Below, piece after piece: positions 1 through 8,190 of a stretch of 27,628 bases of DNA. The number at the start of each line of letters is the position of its first letter. Within the stretch, counting starts at the first letter, position 1. The DNA is from Deltaproteobacteria bacterium (GTDB taxonomy: Bacteria > Myxococcota > Polyangia > Haliangiales > Haliangiaceae): assembly GCA_018262455.1 (NCBI GenBank), contig JAGSPR010000024.1, positions 1 to 27,628 of the forward strand, given 5' to 3'. Below the pieces are notes generated by a model, which saw only the letters and a list, made by a program, of their open reading frames with translations, did no database searches and was not told the origin of the DNA. The position numbers were made by a program, and so were the translations under genes.

Positions 1-1
1 C

Positions 2-511
2 TCTGTGTTCGTCGCCTGTGGCGGAGGCGGCAGCAGCGGCAATCCCGATGCGGCTCCCGGGGGCGCGGATGCGCCGCCGAGCATCGACGCGCCGCCTGCA
101 GGCCTTTCGGGCCTCGGCCAGAGCTGCGATCAAGCTGCACCCACATGTCCGGCAAGCGCGCCTTCGTGCGTGGCCCTCAACTTGGGTGGGGTGGCCTCGA
201 AGGGTTTCTGCACGCCGAAGTGCCTCACCGGCGGCACTGCGAAAGGTGCAGCAATGAACCAGTTTACCAATATCAACCCAGCTCCCAACCCCGCGGCGTG
301 TGCCGCCGGCTACTCCGGCACGGTCGGGGTTCCCCAGTGCGGCGTGGTCATCGCGTTCACGCCGATGGATACGACGATCGTCGTCAACAACAACTACACT
401 GGGATCGAGATGGGTTGCGCCATCGCGTGTGGCACGGGAAACGCCTGCCCATCTGGCCTCGCACCCGACACCACCCACTTCGGTCAGGCCTGTGTCTGCT
501 TGCCGATCTGA
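2..511 (+). CDS. Putative cell-surface lipoprotein, 5' end outside the window
   Basis: The reading frame is already open at the window edge, so the true start and most of the signal peptide lie upstream. The first residues read S-V-F-V-A-C followed by GGGGSSG. This looks like the end of a lipobox with the lipidated Cys at bases 17-19 and a flexible Gly/Ser tether after it. Next comes an Asp/Ala/Pro-rich segment (DAAPGGADAPPSIDAPP), a style common in myxobacterial lipoproteins, then a compact region with about eleven Cys residues that may form disulfides outside the cytoplasm. I recognise no catalytic motif and no named family. It ends at TGA 509-511, convergent with pyrD. It is very likely a real secreted protein; its function is unknown. 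Confidence 0.7.
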   Translation, partial: SVFVACGGGGSSGNPDAAPGGADAPPSIDAPPAGLSGLGQSCDQAAPTCPASAPSCVALNLGGVASKGFCTPKCLTGGTAKGAAMNQFTNINPAPNPAACAAGYSGTVGVPQCGVVIAFTPMDTTIVVNNNYTGIEMGCAIACGTGNACPSGLAPDTTHFGQACVCLPI

Positions 512-530
512 GCGACTAACCTAACCTAAC
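512..530. repeat. Tandem CTAAC repeat between convergent stops
   Basis: CTAAC occurs three times in tandem (516-530) and runs into CTAG at 531. Because the unit is 5 bases long, TAA or TAG falls in all three frames on the plus strand and TAG in all three on the minus strand. The pyrD stop codon is the last unit. It acts as an all-frame stop between two convergent genes. No hairpin is evident. Confidence 0.6.
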
Positions 531-1661
531 CTAGCTCAGCGGGTCGCGAGCGAGCTCGCGCAAGGCTGGCTCGGACCCGACATCCGCGCCGATCGCCTGC
601 TCGATCGACGACAGCTTCGCGGCGCGGACCTTCGCCGCGAGCTCGCGGTGGATGCGCCGGGGCCACGCCGGTCCCCCGTAGACAAACCCGGTGTAGCCCT
701 GCACCAGCGTGGCGCCGGCCCGGATCCGCTGCCACGCGTCGTCGGCGGTCTCGATGCCGCCGACGGCGATCAGCGTGACGCGCGATCCGACGCGCGCACG
801 GAGTCGCCGCAGCACGGCGAGCGCGCGCTGCTTGAGCGGCGCGCCCGATAACCCGCCGACGCCGAGCCTGGCGACGACGGTGTCGGCCGTCGCGAGGCCG
901 GTCCGCCCGATCGTCGTGTTGGTCGCGATGATGCCGTCGAGCCCGAGCTCGAGCGCGAGGTCGGCGACCGCGTCGATGTCGGCGTCCGCGAGATCCGGCG
1001 CGATCTTCACCAGCAGCGGGACGCGGCGCATCGGCGAGGCGAGGTCGCACGCCGCGCGCACGGCGGTGAGCAGCGGGCGCAGCTTGTCGATCGCCTGGAG
1101 GTCGCGCAGCCCGGGCGTGTTCGGCGAGCTGACGTTGACGACGAGGTAGTCGGCGAGCGGGGCGAGCCGCTCGGCGCTCGACGCGAAGTCGGCGATCGCC
1201 TCGGCGTCGGACACGCGCTTGGTCTTGCCGATGTTGATCCCGACGGTGCCCTCGGAGCGGTGGGCGAGCCGGTGCGCCGCGGCGGTGGCGCCGTCGTTGT
1301 TGAAGCCCATGCGGTTGACCAGCGCGCGATCGCGCGGCAGCCGGAACAGCCGGGGCCTGGGATTGCCCGGCTGGGCCTCGGCGGTGACGGTGCCGACCTC
1401 GACGAAGCCGAAGCCGAGCGCGAGCAGCGCGGTCACGCCCTTGGCGTCCTTGTCGAACCCGGCGGCGAGCCCGAGCGGGCCAGGGATCTCGCGGCCGAAC
1501 GCGTGGACCCGCAGGACCTCGTCGTGCGGCGCGAACACCCGGCGCATCACCTTGGCGACCCCGGGGATCGCGACCAGCCCGCGCAGCATCGCGAACGACA
1601 CACGGTGGGTGCCTTCGGCGGGCAATCGCTGCAGCACGAGCCAGTAGAGGAACCGGTACAT
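531..1661 (-). CDS. pyrD: Dihydroorotate dehydrogenase (quinone), class 2
   Basis: This enzyme oxidises dihydroorotate to orotate with FMN and passes the electrons to membrane quinone, the fourth step of pyrimidine synthesis. The 376-residue length fits class 2. The N-terminal stretch [19 protein letters not shown] matches the amphipathic membrane-associating helix that separates class 2 from cytosolic class 1 enzymes. Family motifs are intact: [11 protein letters not shown] followed by [10 protein letters not shown], the catalytic-Ser loop [28 protein letters not shown], and the FMN-phosphate loop [11 protein letters not shown]. It starts at ATG 1661. The gap to the upstream Uma2 gene is only 19 bases but holds its own -10 box, so it need not depend on that gene. 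Its 3' end faces the lipoprotein gene. Confidence 0.96.
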   Translation of the reverse strand: MYRFLYWLVLQRLPAEGTHRVSFAMLRGLVAIPGVAKVMRRVFAPHDEVLRVHAFGREIPGPLGLAAGFDKDAKGVTALLALGFGFVEVGTVTAEAQPGNPRPRLFRLPRDRALVNRMGFNNDGATAAAHRLAHRSEGTVGINIGKTKRVSDAEAIADFASSAERLAPLADYLVVNVSSPNTPGLRDLQAIDKLRPLLTAVRAACDLASPMRRVPLLVKIAPDLADADIDAVADLALELGLDGIIATNTTIGRTGLATADTVVARLGVGGLSGAPLKQRALAVLRRLRARVGSRVTLIAVGGIETADDAWQRIRAGATLVQGYTGFVYGGPAWPRRIHRELAAKVRAAKLSSIEQAIGADVGSEPALRELARDPLS

Positions 1662-1675
1662 CCGCGCGGACGATA
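1662..1675 (-). promoter_or_regulatory. Predicted pyrD promoter -10, near-leaderless
   Basis: Minus-strand TATCGT (1675-1670) lies 8 bases before ATG 1661, so transcription should begin within about two bases of the start codon. There is no Shine-Dalgarno sequence and no clear -35. Confidence 0.45.
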
Positions 1676-1680
1676 GCGTA

Positions 1681-2304
1681 CTACCTCACGGCGTACTCGC
1701 CGCCCTCGTACTCCGATGCGCGGGAGCCCGGCGGCGGCGCGGCCGAGTACGCCCACAGCTGCGAGAGATCGAGCTCGACGGCCTCGAACGGCTCGGCGCG
1801 GATGCGCGCGCTCCCCGCGTAGACGTCGACGATCAGCCAGTTGCCCCCGTGCAGTCGCAGGATCTCGACGGTCCGCTGCAACGGATCGACGAGCCAGACG
1901 TGCGGCACGCCCGCGGCTGCATAGATCGGGAGCTTCTCGGCGCGATCGTTGACCGCCGTCGATCGTGAGAGCACCTCGCAGGCCCAGTCGGGCGCGAGCT
2001 CGAAGCAGGACCCGGTCGGGGCGATCGGCATCCGCTCCCGTCGCCACCCCGCGAGATCGGGGATCACGATGTCCTCGGCGAGATGGAGCTCGGGCTCGTC
2101 GAGGATGAGCCAGCCACCGGGGCCGCCGTTGCCGAACTGGAAGGGAGATCCGAGCAGGCAGCCGAGCGCCGAGGCAGTGGCCGTGTGCGGCCCACCTGGT
2201 CGTGGCGAGAGCCGGAGCTCGCCGTTGATGATCTCCGCGTTCAGGTGCTCGGGCGCATCCAGGACATCCTGATAGGTCGCCCGCCGCTTCGCCGGATCCG
2301 CCAT
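1681..2304 (-). CDS. Uma2-family (DUF820) PD-(D/E)XK nuclease-like protein
   Basis: The 207-residue protein has the layout of the Uma2/COG4636 family, a restriction-endonuclease-like fold found in many copies in cyanobacteria and myxobacteria; the biological role is mostly unknown. Visible family elements are the N-terminal [13 protein letters not shown] strand-turn, the metal-binding Asp in [10 protein letters not shown], the Glu in [18 protein letters not shown] and the closing [10 protein letters not shown], so the active-site residues look intact. It starts at ATG 2304, which is supported by a -10 box exactly 6 bases upstream. It is divergent from the rRNA methyltransferase. No partner methylase or transposase is nearby. 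Confidence 0.88.
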   Translation of the reverse strand: MADPAKRRATYQDVLDAPEHLNAEIINGELRLSPRPGGPHTATASALGCLLGSPFQFGNGGPGGWLILDEPELHLAEDIVIPDLAGWRRERMPIAPTGSCFELAPDWACEVLSRSTAVNDRAEKLPIYAAAGVPHVWLVDPLQRTVEILRLHGGNWLIVDVYAGSARIRAEPFEAVELDLSQLWAYSAAPPPGSRASEYEGGEYAVR

Positions 2305-2319
2305 GTCCCCAATCTACCA
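2305..2319 (-). promoter_or_regulatory. Predicted leaderless promoter of the Uma2 gene
   Basis: On the minus strand TGG (2319-2317) and TAGATT (2316-2311) form an extended -10 box. The spacer GGGGAC is 6 bases long and ATG follows at 2304. The predicted first transcribed base is at or next to the A of ATG. Confidence 0.55.
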
Positions 2320-2403
2320 GGCGGGCCCGACACGCCGAGCTGGATCTGTGACGGCGCGACCTGGCTCGTCGGTTCGCCGGATCCGCCATCCGGCCGCTCG
2401 CAG

Positions 2404-2418
2404 TGGTACCTCTACGGC
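2404..2418 (+). promoter_or_regulatory. Predicted leaderless promoter of the rlmM-like gene
   Basis: TGG TACCTC (2404-2412) is followed by the 6-base spacer TACGGC and GTG 2419. The last base of the hexamer departs from TAnnnT, so it is weaker than its neighbours. The identical 6-base spacing supports GTG 2419 as the start. Confidence 0.4.
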
Positions 2419-3372
2419 GTGGCTGACTTCGTGTTCGCGACCTGCCTGCCTGGCGTCGAGCCAGCGGTCAAGCTCGAGGTCGCGCGCACGCGTCCGGATC
2501 TGCGGTTCGCGTACTCGCGCCCCGGGCTCGTCACGTTCAAGGCGCCGCGGATCGTGATTCCGGACGATCCCTCGGGCTCGGTGTTCGCACGCGTATGGGG
2601 GCGCTCGGTCGGCGCGGCCGGGGATCCCGTCGCCGCGGCGGCGCAGCTCGCGACGTACGGCGCGGATCGCGTCCACGTCTTCGCGCGCGATCCGGACGCC
2701 ACGATCGACCTCGCGCCGTGGCAGGCGATCGGGCCCGGCGGCCCAGCGGTGGAGGGCGAGCTGGTCGCCGACGTGATCGTGAGCGAGGACGAGGGCGCGT
2801 GGCTCGGGCTGCACCGCCACGATGCGTCGCGCTCACCCCACCCGGGGGGCGCGATTCCCGTCGACGTGCCGGCGGATGCACCGTCGCGCGCGTATGCGAA
2901 GATCGAGGAGGCGATCGCCTGGGCGAAGTTGCCCGTCGAGGCGGGGCAGGTCGCGGTCGAGATCGGCGCGGCTCCCGGTGGCGCGGTGCTCGCGCTCGCG
3001 CGCCGCGGGCTCGAGGTCCACGGCGTCGACACCGGGGACCTCGCGCCGCATGTCCGCGCGCTCCCGAACGTCCACCACATCGTCAAGAAGGTCGGCGCGC
3101 TTCGCTGGGAGGATCTGCCGGACCGCGTCGACTGGCTGCTGCTCGACGTCAACCTCGCGCCGCAGGTGGCGCTGCACGAGGTGGCGCGGCTGATGCCGAG
3201 GCTGCGGTCGACGCTGCTCGGGGCCGTGTTCACGCTCAAGCTCAACGACTGGACGTTCGTCGACGCGCTGCCGTCGCTCGTCGATCGGATCCGGCAGATG
3301 GGCCTACCCGAGGTCGGGCTGCGTCACCTGCCGTCGAATCGCCGCGAGATCTGCGCGGTCGCGCGTCGCTGA
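2419..3372 (+). CDS. RlmM-like 23S rRNA 2'-O-methyltransferase (FtsJ/RrmJ fold)
   Basis: The C-terminal half is an FtsJ-type methyltransferase. It has the SAM loop VEIGAAPGGAVLALARRG, an acidic strand end VHGVDTGD, the Asp of WLLLDVNLAP and the Lys of FTLKLNDW; with Lys in HHIVKKVG and Glu in RREICAV this gives the K-D-K-E set of 2'-O-methyltransferases. The N-terminus (ADFVFATCLPGVEPAVKLEV) and RFAYSRPGLVTFK resemble RlmM, which methylates C2498 of 23S rRNA in E. coli. At 317 residues it is shorter than E. coli RlmM. The frame stays open further upstream into the Uma2 gene, but homology-like sequence begins only at GTG 2419, where a -10 box sits 6 bases upstream. The exact rRNA target is inferred from similarity only. 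Confidence 0.8.
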   Translation: MADFVFATCLPGVEPAVKLEVARTRPDLRFAYSRPGLVTFKAPRIVIPDDPSGSVFARVWGRSVGAAGDPVAAAAQLATYGADRVHVFARDPDATIDLAPWQAIGPGGPAVEGELVADVIVSEDEGAWLGLHRHDASRSPHPGGAIPVDVPADAPSRAYAKIEEAIAWAKLPVEAGQVAVEIGAAPGGAVLALARRGLEVHGVDTGDLAPHVRALPNVHHIVKKVGALRWEDLPDRVDWLLLDVNLAPQVALHEVARLMPRLRSTLLGAVFTLKLNDWTFVDALPSLVDRIRQMGLPEVGLRHLPSNRREICAVARR

Positions 3373-3388
3373 GCTCGCTCAGCGCGCG
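3363..3388. terminator. Two-sided hairpin enclosing both stop codons
   Basis: CGCTGAG-CTCG-CTCAGCG (3367-3384) is a perfect 7-bp stem with a 4-base loop, and the flanking CGCG bases extend the stem. The stem contains the TGA of the rlmM-like gene (3370-3372) and, on the other strand, the TGA of the TPR gene (3381-3379). There is no T-tract on either side, so factor-independent termination is uncertain. It may block read-through or protect both 3' ends. Confidence 0.5.
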
Positions 3389-6300
3389 AAGCTGCCGATC
3401 GCGCTGGGCCGCTGCGGACGACGAGCCCGATCGGCGAGCTCGCGCTCGAACTCCTCGGGCGTGTAGCGCAGGCCGAGCGGTGGCGGGGGATCGATCTGGA
3501 TGAACGCACTGTCGCGGATGCGGAGCGCGCGGATCCGGGCGAGCACGGCCTCGGGGTGCGTCGCGCCTGCGCTGCGCTCGAGGATCGCGATCGAGCCCTC
3601 GAGCGCACGCGGCGAGACCGGGATGCCGCTCTCGTCGTCGCGGCGGAACTCGCAGGCGGCGAGCGCGGCGCGCGCGATGCCCCAGGAGGGGCTCGAGATC
3701 GCGGTGAGCAGCGTGTCGAACTTCCCTGCCTCGAGCTCGGCGCAGGCCTGGCGCTCCATCGAGAGCTCGATGCTCGGGCGGGTCGGTGGGATCAGCTGCC
3801 CGACGATGCGATCCATGGTCTCGATCAGCTCGGCCGCGAGCTCGCCGTCGGGTCCGAGCTCCGCCGCGGCCCTGGCATAGGGGTGCGCGTCGACGTGGCG
3901 GCCCTGGCCGGCGAGGGCCCGCGCCATCGCGTGGAGCCCGGCGACCCGGGCTTCGCGGGGGCCGCCCTCGGCGATCAGCAGCTGCGCGATCCGCTCGCAT
4001 TCGACGAAGTCGCCCATCCGATAGAGGCTGGTCGCGAGCAGGACCAGCAGGGGCGTGTCCTTCGCACCGAGCGCGAACGCGTGACGACCCGCGTCGACGG
4101 CCACAGGATCGTTGTTCGAGCGCGCCGCGGCGCCCGCGAGGGTCGCCCAGTCAGCCGCGGTGCGGAACCGGCGCGAGGCATAGCGCAGGATCGGGACGGC
4201 CTCGGCGTGGCGGCCTGCATCGATCAGCACGTGACCGATCAGCCGAGGGGCATCGGACCGCTCGTGCTGGGCCAGCACCCGGATCGCCTCGTGACCGTGG
4301 CCGAGCTTGCCGAGCGCGACCGCGAGGCTCTGCCCACGCTTGGCATCCGCCGGATCGAGCGCGGCTGCCCATCGCAGGTGCGCCACCGCATCGGCGAGTC
4401 GACCCGCGGACGTCGCGGCGAGGCCCGCGTCGAACGCGACAGCTCCATCGAACGGGGTCGCGATCGCGGCGGCCTTCCACTTCGGCGCGAGCTCTCCGAG
4501 CGCGGCACCGTGAGCCGTGGCCGGCGTCGCGGCCATCCCGCGGCATGCCGCCGCGAAGCCCTCGGTCGGGCGACCGGCGTCGAGCAGGCCGTGCGCGACG
4601 CGGAGCCAGGGAGCGGCCACGTTGGTCGGATTGCTCATCGCCGCGAGCCAGTGAATGTCGAGCGGAGTCAGGCCGTCCGGCCGAGCGACCGCGACCTCCC
4701 CCGTGTCGAGCTGCGGGGGCGCGGGGGCGCGCGCGGCGGCCGCCGCCGACCACGCGAGCATCACCCCGCCAGCCTCGATCGCGCGCGAGCAGCGCTCGAA
4801 CAGCGCCGCGGCGGCCTCGTACTGCGACGGATCGCCCGAGAGATCGTGGGCGAGTCGGAGCTCCCAGCCAACGCGTTCGTCCCCTCGCAGCAGGCGCTGC
4901 ACCACGGGCATCCCGGTGATCATCCCGTCGAGATAGGAGCCGTGCTCGGCCTCGAGATCGAGCGCGCGCTCGATCCGGATCAGCCAGGTGTCGAGCAGCC
5001 ACTCGGGTGCGCCACCGAAGCAGTTGACCAGGCGAAGCAAGGCCTGGATCGCGGTCGGATCGATCTGGTACCGCGACCGCCGAACCAGGTGGAGCGCCTC
5101 GGTGGCGATGTGGCGATACGCACCCGCGATCGGCGTGGGTGGGCCCGAGGCCGCGACGAAGTAGTTCGCCAGCGAGAGTCCGAGCGCGAGCACGGCGCCG
5201 CTGGCATGGGCATCGCGATCGCGGGCCGGCGGGACGAGCACGGTCCACCACTCCTGGGCGAGCGTGTCGGCCGCCGCGAGCGTGTCCGGCGGCCTGGGCC
5301 ACGCCAGGCGATCGAGGATCGCGGCCGACGAGGCGTTCGCGGCCGGAAGCGCGCCGACCAGATCGGCGATCCAGCGCGGATCGATCGCGAGCGGGCTCCG
5401 AGCGCCGAGCGCGCGTCGAACGATCGGGGTGTCGAGACCCGGCACGAAGTCCGCGAGGTCGCGGGCGGCCCGCTGCGCGAGGGTCACGGCGCCGCGTTCG
5501 AGCCGGTGCTCGATCACGCGCTCCCATTCGGCAGCGGGACGGATCGCGGCCAGCCGGAACAGCCGGTTGATCTCGGCCTCGAGCCGGCTCTGGCTGCGCC
5601 GGAGCTGGACGGTCTGGATCTGATCGAGCGCCTCGTCGAGGTTGCCGCGCAGGATCAGCGCCTTCGCGGCGGCGAGCCGGGCCTTGCCATCACCCAGCAC
5701 GCCGGTGCCATCGAGCCCCGCACACTGCCAGTAGGCGATCTCGGCCTGCTCGTCACGCCCGACCGCGACCAGCGAATCGATCAACATCGCGGCGTCGTCG
5801 TCGTCGGTGATCCGGCTGCGCATCAGCCCGACGAGCACGCGGCCCGGATCGCCGCGGTGATACCCCTCCCAGGCATACGCGCGCGCGAGCAGGCCGGCGT
5901 CGGTCTTCCAGTGCGCGATCCGCTTCTTGGCCCAGGCGAACGCATCCTGGGTCGGCGCGTCATCGGCCAGCCGCGCCATCGCCTCATCGGCCAGCTCGAT
6001 CGCCTCCGTGAGCCGGCCGACATCGAGGTGCGTGAACGCGATCAGGAGCGCGGCGTGGTGAGGGGACTGCCAGTCGCTGGACGACAGCTTGTTTGCCGCG
6101 GCGCGATCGAGGATCTCGCGACAGCGATACTGCGCCTCGGCGAACGCCTGGCCGGGCCGGTTGATCTGACGCAGCCGCCGCACGCAGTCGAGGTGTGCAG
6201 CGCCGAACTGCGGCGCGGCCACGGTCGCGCGATCTGCCCACCGATAGCTCTCCTCGCGTCGCGCTGCCTCGGCGAGCTGCAGCGAGTAGTTGTGGCACGC

Positions 6301-7209
6301 GTAGGGATTCGCCGGCATCAGGCTCGCCGCGATGCCCTGGTGCCGGACGCCCATGTTCTCGAGCGGGCGATCGGCGGCGAACGGCTCGCCCCAGATCGAG
6401 AGGTGCGGCTTGGCGTACATCGGCGCCTCGGCGATGATCGGCAGCACCTCGCGGCGATCAGTGTTGCCCCTGAGCAGCCCGGCGACGTAGCGGTTGCGGC
6501 GAGCCACCGGGTGGGTCGGATCGAGCTGCAGGATGATCGGGTCGAGCGTGCGCGCCTCGTCACGCGAGAGCTCGGCGAGGACGCGGAGGTAGGGGACCGC
6601 GAGCCGGCTGGGCGGCTGGGTCAGCATCGGCGACAGCTCGGCGAGCCCGCATCCGTCGTGAAACTTGGCGTCGGCGGTCGCGAGCCGGTCGGCAGCGGCG
6701 CGCAGGTCGTCGACCGTGAAGTCCGGGAACGCGGGGACCTGCGGCAGCTTGCGCGCGCTCAGCCATTGCTCGAAGCACTGCCCGAGCTGCCGTGACAGCG
6801 AGAGCTCGAGCCCGCCGCTCCAGGCTTCGGCTGGGTGGTCGGGGCGACGCGCGCGCAGCGTCGGTTGGCGCGGGCGCGCCGGATCGAGGCTGAGCTCGAA
6901 CCACAGGACCTCGTGGCGGCGCGAGATCCGGAAGAACCAGTCGATCGAGTCCTCGGCCTGGGGATGACGGGCATCGAGCAGTCGGCCGGCGTCATCGACG
7001 ATCCGCTCGTCATCGTGATCGCCGAGGGTCATCACTCGATGGCGGACCACGTGATCGAACACGATCACCGAGATCAACCGGGCAACGTACGGCGCGATGC
7101 GCTCGGACTCGTGCGGCACCGTGAGCGTGGTCGCGAGGAACGTGGCGCGATGCGGGTAGGGCAGGGGACGCATCGGGCGGCCAGGGAGGCCGGCCAGAGG
7201 ATACGGCAA
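3379..7209 (-). CDS. Very large tetratricopeptide-repeat protein
   Basis: This single open frame of 1276 residues contains helical TPR-like repeats. They are visible at about 300-360 (NPYACHNYSLQLAEAARREE onward) and more regularly at about 920-1130 (AGLAATSAGRLADAVAHLRWAAALDPAD, then ALGKLGHGHEAIRVL and further units). There is no signal peptide, membrane segment or enzymatic motif, so it is probably a cytoplasmic scaffold. Residues 20-230 are not TPR-like and I recognise no domain there. The longest frame starts at TTG 7209, with AGGTGA 6 bases upstream as a fair ribosome site; ATG 7173 would shorten it by 12 residues but has no such site. It stands alone between a convergent methyltransferase and a divergent RRM gene. 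The CDS is certain; the role is unknown. Confidence 0.85.
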   Translation of the reverse strand: MPYPLAGLPGRPMRPLPYPHRATFLATTLTVPHESERIAPYVARLISVIVFDHVVRHRVMTLGDHDDERIVDDAGRLLDARHPQAEDSIDWFFRISRRHEVLWFELSLDPARPRQPTLRARRPDHPAEAWSGGLELSLSRQLGQCFEQWLSARKLPQVPAFPDFTVDDLRAAADRLATADAKFHDGCGLAELSPMLTQPPSRLAVPYLRVLAELSRDEARTLDPIILQLDPTHPVARRNRYVAGLLRGNTDRREVLPIIAEAPMYAKPHLSIWGEPFAADRPLENMGVRHQGIAASLMPANPYACHNYSLQLAEAARREESYRWADRATVAAPQFGAAHLDCVRRLRQINRPGQAFAEAQYRCREILDRAAANKLSSSDWQSPHHAALLIAFTHLDVGRLTEAIELADEAMARLADDAPTQDAFAWAKKRIAHWKTDAGLLARAYAWEGYHRGDPGRVLVGLMRSRITDDDDAAMLIDSLVAVGRDEQAEIAYWQCAGLDGTGVLGDGKARLAAAKALILRGNLDEALDQIQTVQLRRSQSRLEAEINRLFRLAAIRPAAEWERVIEHRLERGAVTLAQRAARDLADFVPGLDTPIVRRALGARSPLAIDPRWIADLVGALPAANASSAAILDRLAWPRPPDTLAAADTLAQEWWTVLVPPARDRDAHASGAVLALGLSLANYFVAASGPPTPIAGAYRHIATEALHLVRRSRYQIDPTAIQALLRLVNCFGGAPEWLLDTWLIRIERALDLEAEHGSYLDGMITGMPVVQRLLRGDERVGWELRLAHDLSGDPSQYEAAAALFERCSRAIEAGGVMLAWSAAAAARAPAPPQLDTGEVAVARPDGLTPLDIHWLAAMSNPTNVAAPWLRVAHGLLDAGRPTEGFAAACRGMAATPATAHGAALGELAPKWKAAAIATPFDGAVAFDAGLAATSAGRLADAVAHLRWAAALDPADAKRGQSLAVALGKLGHGHEAIRVLAQHERSDAPRLIGHVLIDAGRHAEAVPILRYASRRFRTAADWATLAGAAARSNNDPVAVDAGRHAFALGAKDTPLLVLLATSLYRMGDFVECERIAQLLIAEGGPREARVAGLHAMARALAGQGRHVDAHPYARAAAELGPDGELAAELIETMDRIVGQLIPPTRPSIELSMERQACAELEAGKFDTLLTAISSPSWGIARAALAACEFRRDDESGIPVSPRALEGSIAILERSAGATHPEAVLARIRALRIRDSAFIQIDPPPPLGLRYTPEEFERELADRARRPQRPSAIGSFAR

Positions 7210-7426
7210 GAGCCTTCACCTGCGCGCCCCGTCGGCTAGATCCTGGTCCGCGATCACGGAATCTCGGGCGGCACGACAGCGACACCGGGCCCCGGTGGAG
7301 CCGCTGGGCCCGTCCTTGGTGTCACTCCCGTCGGTGACCCGGCGTCACTCGCCGACCCCGTTCCCCCCGCGGGGATGGGGTGTGCGCGAGGCAGGTCTTC
7401 CTTGTGATCTAGGTGGCAAGAGGCTG
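7210..7426. other. Gene-free divergent control region with inverted repeats
   Basis: This is the upstream part of the 314-base gap between the divergent TPR and RRM genes. I see no gene. It holds ACCGGG-C-CCCGGT, a CCCC/GGGG hairpin around CCCCGCGGGG (about 7356-7380), and alternating GTCAC/GTGAC words at 7321-7346 (GTCAC, GGTGAC, GTCAC) that recur in the RRM leader. These could be operator sites; no known factor can be assigned. Confidence 0.35.
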
Positions 7427-7435
7427 TGCTACCCT
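7427..7435 (+). promoter_or_regulatory. Predicted extended -10 promoter of the RRM gene
   Basis: TGC TACCCT (7427-7435) is an extended -10 box with no good -35 at normal spacing. Transcription would start near 7442, giving a leader of about 82 bases. This is the longest leader of any gene in the window. Confidence 0.4.
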
Positions 7436-7448
7436 GTGGCCTGCGTGG

Positions 7449-7469
7449 GGTGACAAATCACTCGTCACC
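7449..7469 (+). promoter_or_regulatory. Leader hairpin of the RRM mRNA
   Basis: GGTGAC (7449-7454) pairs with GTCACC (7464-7469) across a 9-base loop in the predicted 5' leader. Downstream, AGGAG (7511-7515) is the ribosome site for GTG 7524, and the following CTTCT can pair with it. A structured leader on an RNA-binding-protein gene suggests temperature control or autoregulation, which is inference. Confidence 0.35.
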
Positions 7470-7523
7470 TGTCGCTGTCCGGCAAACCTTCGCTGTTTAT
7501 CGAATCGTCTAGGAGATCTTCTC

Positions 7524-8144
7524 GTGGGAACCAAGCTCTACGTGGGCAACCTCAACTACAACACCACCGAGGATTCCCTCAGAGCCGCATTCGGGGCGAA
7601 TGGTCGAGAGGTGACAAGCGTCGCCATCATCATGGACCGGGAGACCGGACGCCCTCGAGGATTTGCCTTCGTCGAGATGGCCACCGCCGAGGGGGCCCAG
7701 CAGGCGCTGCAGGAGCTCGACGGCCAGGATCTCGACGGTCGCATGCTGCGGATCAACGAAGCCCGCGAGCGCGAGGCGCGTGGTGCGGGTCCGCCGCGAT
7801 CCTATGGCGGACCTCCGCGTGGTCCAGGCGGCTTCGGCGGTCCTCCGGCGGACGGCGGCGGTGGAGCCCCGCCACGAACCGGTGGATACCAGGGTGGCGG
7901 TGGTGGTGGTGCCGGTTATCGACCGAGCGGCGGCCCGCCTTCGGGAGGCGGATATCGTGGTCCGGGCGGCCCGGGCGGCCCGCCTTCGGGAGGCGGCTAT
8001 CGTCCGCCTGGCAGCAATTTCGGTGCACCTGCTCCGACCGCGGAGCAGCGCCGGCGTCAGAAGGAAAAGACCGATCGCGACAGGGATCGCGATGGTGACG
8101 GCGGCAAGAAGAAGCGAAGCAAACCGGGCGACGACGGTTGGTAG
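7524..8144 (+). CDS. RRM-domain RNA-binding protein with Gly-rich tail
   Basis: The 206-residue protein has one RNA-recognition motif at residues 3-80: RNP2 LYVGNL at 5-10 and RNP1 RGFAFVEM at 45-52, both with the aromatic RNA-contacting residues in place. The rest is a low-complexity Gly/Pro/Arg tail with repeats such as GGPPSGGGYRGPGGPG, ending in a charged Lys/Arg/Asp segment. This layout matches bacterial cold-responsive Rbp proteins of cyanobacteria and myxobacteria, which bind RNA in the cytoplasm. The start is GTG 7524, with AGGAG 8 bases upstream and homology beginning immediately after. An upstream in-frame GTG at 7413 lies before the predicted promoter and is not used. The tail is repetitive at DNA level too, so its length may vary between strains. 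Confidence 0.93.
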   Translation: MGTKLYVGNLNYNTTEDSLRAAFGANGREVTSVAIIMDRETGRPRGFAFVEMATAEGAQQALQELDGQDLDGRMLRINEAREREARGAGPPRSYGGPPRGPGGFGGPPADGGGGAPPRTGGYQGGGGGGAGYRPSGGPPSGGGYRGPGGPGGPPSGGGYRPPGSNFGAPAPTAEQRRRQKEKTDRDRDRDGDGGKKKRSKPGDDGW

Positions 8145-8190
8145 CGCTCGAGGCGATGCTCGACGTCGCCTGCCGCGCTGACTGGACGTG

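Noticed and set aside
2083..2418. Upstream extension of the rlmM-like frame from GTG or ATG near 2083
   Set aside because: It would overlap the Uma2 gene antisense by over 200 bases and its residues do not look like a protein; homology begins at 2419.
3556..6795. A 1079-codon open frame on the plus strand, antisense to the TPR gene
   Set aside because: It is an artefact of high GC3 coding on the opposite strand: composition is Arg/Gly/Glu-rich with no motifs, and the minus-strand protein has clear TPR repeats.
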